Source: an uncultured Sutterella sp.
Lineage (GTDB): Bacteria; Pseudomonadota; Gammaproteobacteria; Burkholderiales; Burkholderiaceae_F
Reading direction: 5' to 3'
DNA length: 64,000 bases
NCBI GenBank assembly: GCA_900545275.1
Contig: UQYG01000013.1
Coordinates: 26,183-90,182, forward strand
Program-made: the position numbers and the translations under genes
Notes under the pieces: generated by a model
What the model was told of the DNA's origin: nothing
The model's input: only the letters and a program-made list of their open reading frames with translations
The model's database searches: none
Shown here: positions 59,916-64,000 of the stretch, piece after piece
Layout: the number at the start of each line of letters is the position of its first letter
Numbering within the stretch: position 1 is the stretch's first letter

Positions 59916-62015
59916 ATGATTTGCGTCAAGAAGGTGTTGACCGTGGCGATTCTGACCGCGGTTTCTTCGATTGGTGTTCACGCAGAGACGATCAACCACA
60001 CGATTAACGAAACCCTGTTGAACGATTGGTCGAACGGCGTTCTCAGCAGCGCTTACACCGAAATCGTGGGTGCTGACGTGACCTATACGGGTACCGGAAA
60101 AGAAGATCTAGTCATGACCCAGATCGAAGGAAATCGCGGGGGGACGGTGCACAACGAAGGCGCCATCATTCACGGCAACGGTCACATGCTCACGATCGAC
60201 AAGATCCACAATCTGAAGATCGTCGGCCTCGGAGACAAGGAGACCGAAACCACGAAAAAGTGGAATTCCGCCGTTTACACCAATACGTCGGCCGCGTCCG
60301 GCATCACCGTCAACGCGAGTGGTGACGTGAGTGTCTCGGGTGCTTCGATGGGGGTGCACGCTTTGGCCGGCGTCATCGACATCAAGGCCGCCAACATTAC
60401 CGTTGCCGGGGGCAATGCCGTCGTGGCGCAGCAGTCCGGTTCGGTTCGACTTGAAGCTTCGAACGCCATCAGCCTTAGCGGGACGAGCACCGCTCTTCAC
60501 GCCGCTGACTTTGCAGGCGACGATACCGGAGTCGAGCGTAAGGTTGAGCTCATTGCTCCCGTCGTGACGATCGAAAGTTCCTCGGAGAACGGTTCGGCCG
60601 TGAATGCGGATGACCACGGGGGCGTTCTCATTCAAGCCGATCAAGCTACTCTGACGGGGGTGAATGCCATCAACGTTGCCGAAGGCGGCAACTTCAGCTT
60701 CTCGGGGCTTGGCGACAAGGGAGGCAGTTTGGTTGCCAACGGCAACATCAAGGTTGACGGCACGATGACGCTCAACTCGGATACGACCGTCACCGTGAAC
60801 GGCGCCGGCAACACGGCGAAGCTTGCCCGATTGGTCGGCAATGGTGAAGGGGTGACTGCCAATTTTGTTTTTGATCATTTGTCGACGGACGGTACTCCCG
60901 TTCTCGAGATCGGCGAGAACGGAGTGTCCGAGACCAAAGCAGACTTTACGGCTTCCGCAATGGGGGATCTTTCTGTCGAAGAGGCCGTCCGTGCTTTGGG
61001 GAACGCCGTTGAGTTTGGTAAAGATCAGTCGGGCGGAGAAGCTGCCGGAACCATCACGGGGAATGCCCAGAACTTCACTGTGACGGTCGATGAAAAGGGC
61101 AACACCACGGTCACCGGCTCCGACATCACGAAGATGACGAACGACTTGGCCGCCGCGAGCCTCGTCGCCTGGCGCAACGAAATCACGACGCTCAACGACC
61201 GCATGTCGACCCTTCGCACGAGTCCCTCGACGATCGGCGTCTGGGCGCGCTACAACGGCGGCGAATATCAGTACGACGCCCGCAGCATGAAGCATCAGTT
61301 CAACACGATCGAAGTCGGTGCGGACGCGAAGGTTTCCGACAGCTGGATCGTGGGCGCCTCCTTTGCCTACACGAAGGGAGACGGCGACTACGAACAGGGC
61401 GAAACGGAAACGGATACCTACTCGGGCGCCTTCTACGCCTTGTGGACGCACGAAAAGGGTTCCTTTGTCGACTTCGTCATGAAGGCGGGCCGCATGGAAA
61501 ACGACTTCGACTTCTACAACCTCAAGGGCGGCGCCTATGACAACGGCACGCTCGAACACACGGGCTTCGTGATGGGCATTGAAACGGGTCACCGCTTTGC
61601 TCTCCCGATGAACGCCTTCGTCGAACCGCAGCTGCAGCTCACCTACAGCCGTCTCTCGAGCGTTTCGGAAACGACGGCCGCCCGTCACGTGGAACTCGAA
61701 GCGATGGATTCGCTCGTCGGCCGCGTCGGCATCATGGCCGGCATCGACTGCCCGAACGACCGCGGCTCAGCCTACGTGAAGATTTCGGCGCTTCGCGACT
61801 TCCGAGGCGACATCGGCGGCACCTACTCGTCGGTGACGGGCGGCGGCGCCTACAGTCTCTCGCAGGAACTCGACGACAACTGGTTCGAGTACGCCGTGGG
61901 CGGCAACTTCAAGCTCTCCGACAACGCCTATCTCTTCGCCGACGTCGTGAAGAGCGCGGGCGGCGACATCGACCTCGACTGGCGCGCCAACGTCGGTGCG
62001 AAGCTCTTCTTCTAA
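59916..62015 (+). CDS. Type V autotransporter (second)
   Basis: 699 residues. Signal peptide: basic start (MICVKK), core VLTVAILTAVSSIGV, cleavage after VHA. A ~380-residue passenger rich in Gly/Ala/Ser/Asn with repeated short beta-strand patterns (VSVSGASMGVHALAGVIDIK-like) looks like a beta-helix. The linker helix is LVAWRNEITTLNDRMSTLR, then a C-terminal ~275-residue barrel (GVWARYNGGEYQYDA onward) ending KLFF. Linker and barrel resemble those of the first and third autotransporters. AAGGAG lies nine bases before the ATG at 59916; a TTG two codons earlier is less likely. The frame is intact, unlike the first autotransporter. Confidence 0.92.
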   Translation: MICVKKVLTVAILTAVSSIGVHAETINHTINETLLNDWSNGVLSSAYTEIVGADVTYTGTGKEDLVMTQIEGNRGGTVHNEGAIIHGNGHMLTIDKIHNLKIVGLGDKETETTKKWNSAVYTNTSAASGITVNASGDVSVSGASMGVHALAGVIDIKAANITVAGGNAVVAQQSGSVRLEASNAISLSGTSTALHAADFAGDDTGVERKVELIAPVVTIESSSENGSAVNADDHGGVLIQADQATLTGVNAINVAEGGNFSFSGLGDKGGSLVANGNIKVDGTMTLNSDTTVTVNGAGNTAKLARLVGNGEGVTANFVFDHLSTDGTPVLEIGENGVSETKADFTASAMGDLSVEEAVRALGNAVEFGKDQSGGEAAGTITGNAQNFTVTVDEKGNTTVTGSDITKMTNDLAAASLVAWRNEITTLNDRMSTLRTSPSTIGVWARYNGGEYQYDARSMKHQFNTIEVGADAKVSDSWIVGASFAYTKGDGDYEQGETETDTYSGAFYALWTHEKGSFVDFVMKAGRMENDFDFYNLKGGAYDNGTLEHTGFVMGIETGHRFALPMNAFVEPQLQLTYSRLSSVSETTAARHVELEAMDSLVGRVGIMAGIDCPNDRGSAYVKISALRDFRGDIGGTYSSVTGGGAYSLSQELDDNWFEYAVGGNFKLSDNAYLFADVVKSAGGDIDLDWRANVGAKLFF

Positions 62016-62044
62016 GGAGCTTTGCGCATCCGGCAATGAATGAA

Positions 62045-62071
62045 CGCTCCGGTTTTATCGAGACCGGAGCG
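62045..62071 (+). terminator. Hairpin after second autotransporter
   Basis: CGCTCCGGT (62045-62053) and ACCGGAGCG (62063-62071) form a 9-bp stem 30 bp after the autotransporter stop. It lacks a T-run, so termination is uncertain. Confidence 0.45.
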
Positions 62072-62397
62072 AATCACGGGGTCCCCTTCGCAGCGATGTG
62101 GAGGGGATTTTCTTTATCCAATTCCGGTCCAGGCGGAAAGACGCAGCGGCCTCTTCCGCTCTCCCAAAGGGGGCTTTCTGATGCCATGCCAGTTTCTAGA
62201 GAAACCCGTACCAACGGACTTTCCCTAATGCACAATCGGGGAACGATGTCTGAGAACAAGAGGCGAATACGTTTCCTTCGGACTGATGTTTCGGACACCC
62301 AGGAAGCTCCGTGTTCCTGTCGAGGACAAAATAGTAGTCGTGTCGATAATCCTCTGATTTAGTTAAATACAGGGTAAACACCAATTGCGAAGTTGTC
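62072..62397. other. Intergenic region before the third autotransporter
   Basis: About 325 bp with only short, unconvincing open frames. Possibly decayed sequence or a long leader. No clear promoter can be picked. Confidence 0.35.
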
Positions 62398-62406
62398 GGG
62401 GGGGGG
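62398..62406 (+). repeat. Poly-G tract (9) upstream of third autotransporter
   Basis: Nine G's lie 104 bp upstream of the ATG of the third autotransporter. TTGACT at 62417-62422 just downstream could be a -35 element, which would place the tract upstream of the promoter; alternatively TTGCGA before the tract could be the -35 with the tract in the spacer. Confidence 0.7.
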
Positions 62407-62510
62407 CACTGTGAATTTGACTTCCAAGCCAATGGATATTGGGATATTGCGGCTTGTTCTGAGTGCGGTTGCGCTCGACGAACAGGCGAAACAACGCGGG
62501 AGGATGTCAA

Positions 62511-64000
62511 ATGACCTCGAAATCTGCTTTTTACCTTTTGACTGTTACCAGCGCAGTGCTTGCCGCACAAGCGTCTGTGGCACAAACTTTTTCTTACCAA
62601 TCCTCGGCAACTGTGACGGACGACGTCATCGCCGAACAAACGATGACGGGCACGCAGGGCAGGTCCCTGCACGGAATCCTGGCGTCGCAAAGTGACGATA
62701 TTCGTGTTGAGTTGCTCGGGCAAACCATCTCCTCGTCCATGACGGTGGATCGTTCGTGGACAGATCAGGGGACAACATATACTTTTTCCGGAATCACTGC
62801 AGGATCAATGAAGGGAGAAGAGGGAGCAACCCTCATTCTCGGCGGAGATGCTACGGAAGATATTGATGTGACCGTGAATGTCTCCGGGACCGGGGTCGAC
62901 TCGAGCGGAAACACGGTCGGTCTCGGAGCCGTCGGAATTTGGGCCCTGAACAACTATACGAGCGAGCAAACCAACAACGGCGGTCACATTGAGATCAACG
63001 GTCGGAATTTGACGATCGATGTAACGGCCAAGGAGGGCTCCGCGTACGGGATCCTGGCACAAAATTCTACAACCCACACCACAGGTGATCCCTCGACCGT
63101 CATTATCCGTACGGATAACACCCGGATAGAAGCCTTTACGCCGACCCAAAGCGGCGTGGCGATCGTTGCAATGTCCCAGGGTAAGGTTGATATTGACAGT
63201 AATCTCTACGCAGCGGGCGATTCGGCCATCGTGGCGCGCGGTGATGCGGTGTTGACAATCAATGCCTCCGGCGAGCATTACACTCAACTCGAAGGGGACA
63301 TCAACTTCAACTACGACAAAGATACGTCGGGAACAGGAGTGGATGCGGATGTCTCCGTTTATTTGACGGGAGAAAATTCGTACTGGAATGGCGCAGCGGT
63401 TGTTTCATACGGTACAGGCGCGGCGGAACCTGAGGATTTGCTGGATGTCTCCGGGTTGAATGTCGTCCTTGCCGACGGTGCCCAGTGGAATGCTGCAAAT
63501 CGGCAAGAGTACGCAGAAGGAGAGACGGGGTTGCAGCAGATTGCCGTCAATTCTCTGACATTGGACGGCGGCATCGTCAATTCCACCGAGGCCGGGCAGA
63601 ACGTCCGCGTGGAAGCGCTGACGTTGACGGAAAACGGAGGCGTGTTCAATGCTGTTACGACCGTTGAGGAAGACGGGGCGCTCACGACAGCCAAGCTCAG
63701 CACCACGTCCATTGCTGGAACCGAAGGCGCGACGCCTGCCATAACGGTGAACTACACGGGAATCGATGCCGACGATCTCACTGACACGAACGTTGGAGGA
63801 CTGGTCGGCTTGGTTGGCGAGGATGGAGAGGTTGTTGCCGACGCGGCCGTGACGGAGCACGTCGAAGAAGGCAACATCCGCGGCGCCTGGACCCGCACCA
63901 ACGGCGAAGGTGCCGGTTCGTACGCCGACAACACCAAGCTCGAAGCCTTCAGGGGCGTGAACGCCGTCGCCCTCGTACAGTGGCGCAACCAGATCAACCA
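62511..64000 (+). CDS. Type V autotransporter (third), 3' end beyond the window
   Basis: About 496 residues are visible. Signal peptide MTSKSAFYLLTVTSAVLAAQ ends near SVA. The passenger is rich in Thr/Asn/Gly/Val with repeated strand-turn units (IEINGRNLTIDVTAKEGSAY-like), as expected for a beta-helix. The last visible part, VNAVALVQWRNQIN, is the same kind of linker helix that precedes the barrel in the two other autotransporters, so the missing part should be a ~270-residue barrel. GGGAGG at 62498-62503 lies seven bases before the ATG. The frame is open from the ATG to the window end. Confidence 0.88.
   Translation, partial: MTSKSAFYLLTVTSAVLAAQASVAQTFSYQSSATVTDDVIAEQTMTGTQGRSLHGILASQSDDIRVELLGQTISSSMTVDRSWTDQGTTYTFSGITAGSMKGEEGATLILGGDATEDIDVTVNVSGTGVDSSGNTVGLGAVGIWALNNYTSEQTNNGGHIEINGRNLTIDVTAKEGSAYGILAQNSTTHTTGDPSTVIIRTDNTRIEAFTPTQSGVAIVAMSQGKVDIDSNLYAAGDSAIVARGDAVLTINASGEHYTQLEGDINFNYDKDTSGTGVDADVSVYLTGENSYWNGAAVVSYGTGAAEPEDLLDVSGLNVVLADGAQWNAANRQEYAEGETGLQQIAVNSLTLDGGIVNSTEAGQNVRVEALTLTENGGVFNAVTTVEEDGALTTAKLSTTSIAGTEGATPAITVNYTGIDADDLTDTNVGGLVGLVGEDGEVVADAAVTEHVEEGNIRGAWTRTNGEGAGSYADNTKLEAFRGVNAVALVQWRNQIN

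Noticed and set aside
62393..62695. 100-codon frame spanning the G9 tract
   Set aside because: It starts at a non-ATG codon inside the tract region and overlaps the third autotransporter in a different frame without protein-like content.

Overview
The window reads as a GC-rich, Gram-negative, anaerobically respiring host-associated betaproteobacterium, most like the Sutterellaceae. This is an inference from gene content: three periplasmic FAD reductases with twin-arginine-type leaders, each beside a small tetraheme cytochrome c; a DcuC-type dicarboxylate carrier; several autotransporters; and an F-type conjugation cluster. No rRNA, tRNA or CRISPR array was seen.

Region 1 (1-17 kb) is metabolic and surface-related. 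After the 3' end of an unknown gene come an AlbA_2/Schlafen-type regulator, a cytochrome c plus flavoprotein pair with a divergent TetR gene and two palindromes between them, a chimeric gene joining a PhnD-like sensor domain to the tail of a flavoprotein, diaminopropionate ammonia-lyase (dpaL), an autotransporter whose start codon is out of frame because of a C9 tract, a second cytochrome c/flavoprotein pair, dcuC with a divergent LysR gene, and a third flavoprotein/cytochrome pair. The flavoproteins probably reduce different organic electron acceptors in the periplasm, fed by the cytochromes.

Region 2 (17-33 kb) is a defence island. A decayed flavoprotein stub is followed by a seven-gene, mostly overlapping operon: HNH endonuclease, two cytosine-C5 methyltransferases, a GHKL/MORC-like ATPase, a Z1-domain ATPase, a PD-(D/E)XK protein and an AIPR protein. 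Next come a third C5 methyltransferase (opposite strand), a Vsr mismatch endonuclease, a Panacea-domain protein and a GIY-YIG protein. A 37-bp direct repeat (two mismatches) lies at both ends of this island.

Region 3 (33-59.5 kb) is an F-type type IV secretion (mating-pair formation) cluster on the minus strand, transcribed from about 57.1 kb down to 33.4 kb: pilin, TraL, E, K, B, V, C, a TrbI-like protein with a very long N-terminal extension, an unknown protein, TraU, TraW, TrbC, a cysteine-rich unknown protein, TraN, TraF, TraH and TraG. No relaxase or coupling protein lies in the window. An AT-rich stretch with palindromes and TTTAAA-type repeats lies upstream of the pilin, followed by two small unknown genes.

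Region 4 (59.5-64 kb) holds two more autotransporters in tandem, the last one cut by the window end. Each has a nine-base C or G tract in its upstream region. Together with the first autotransporter this suggests surface antigens controlled by slipped-strand phase variation.
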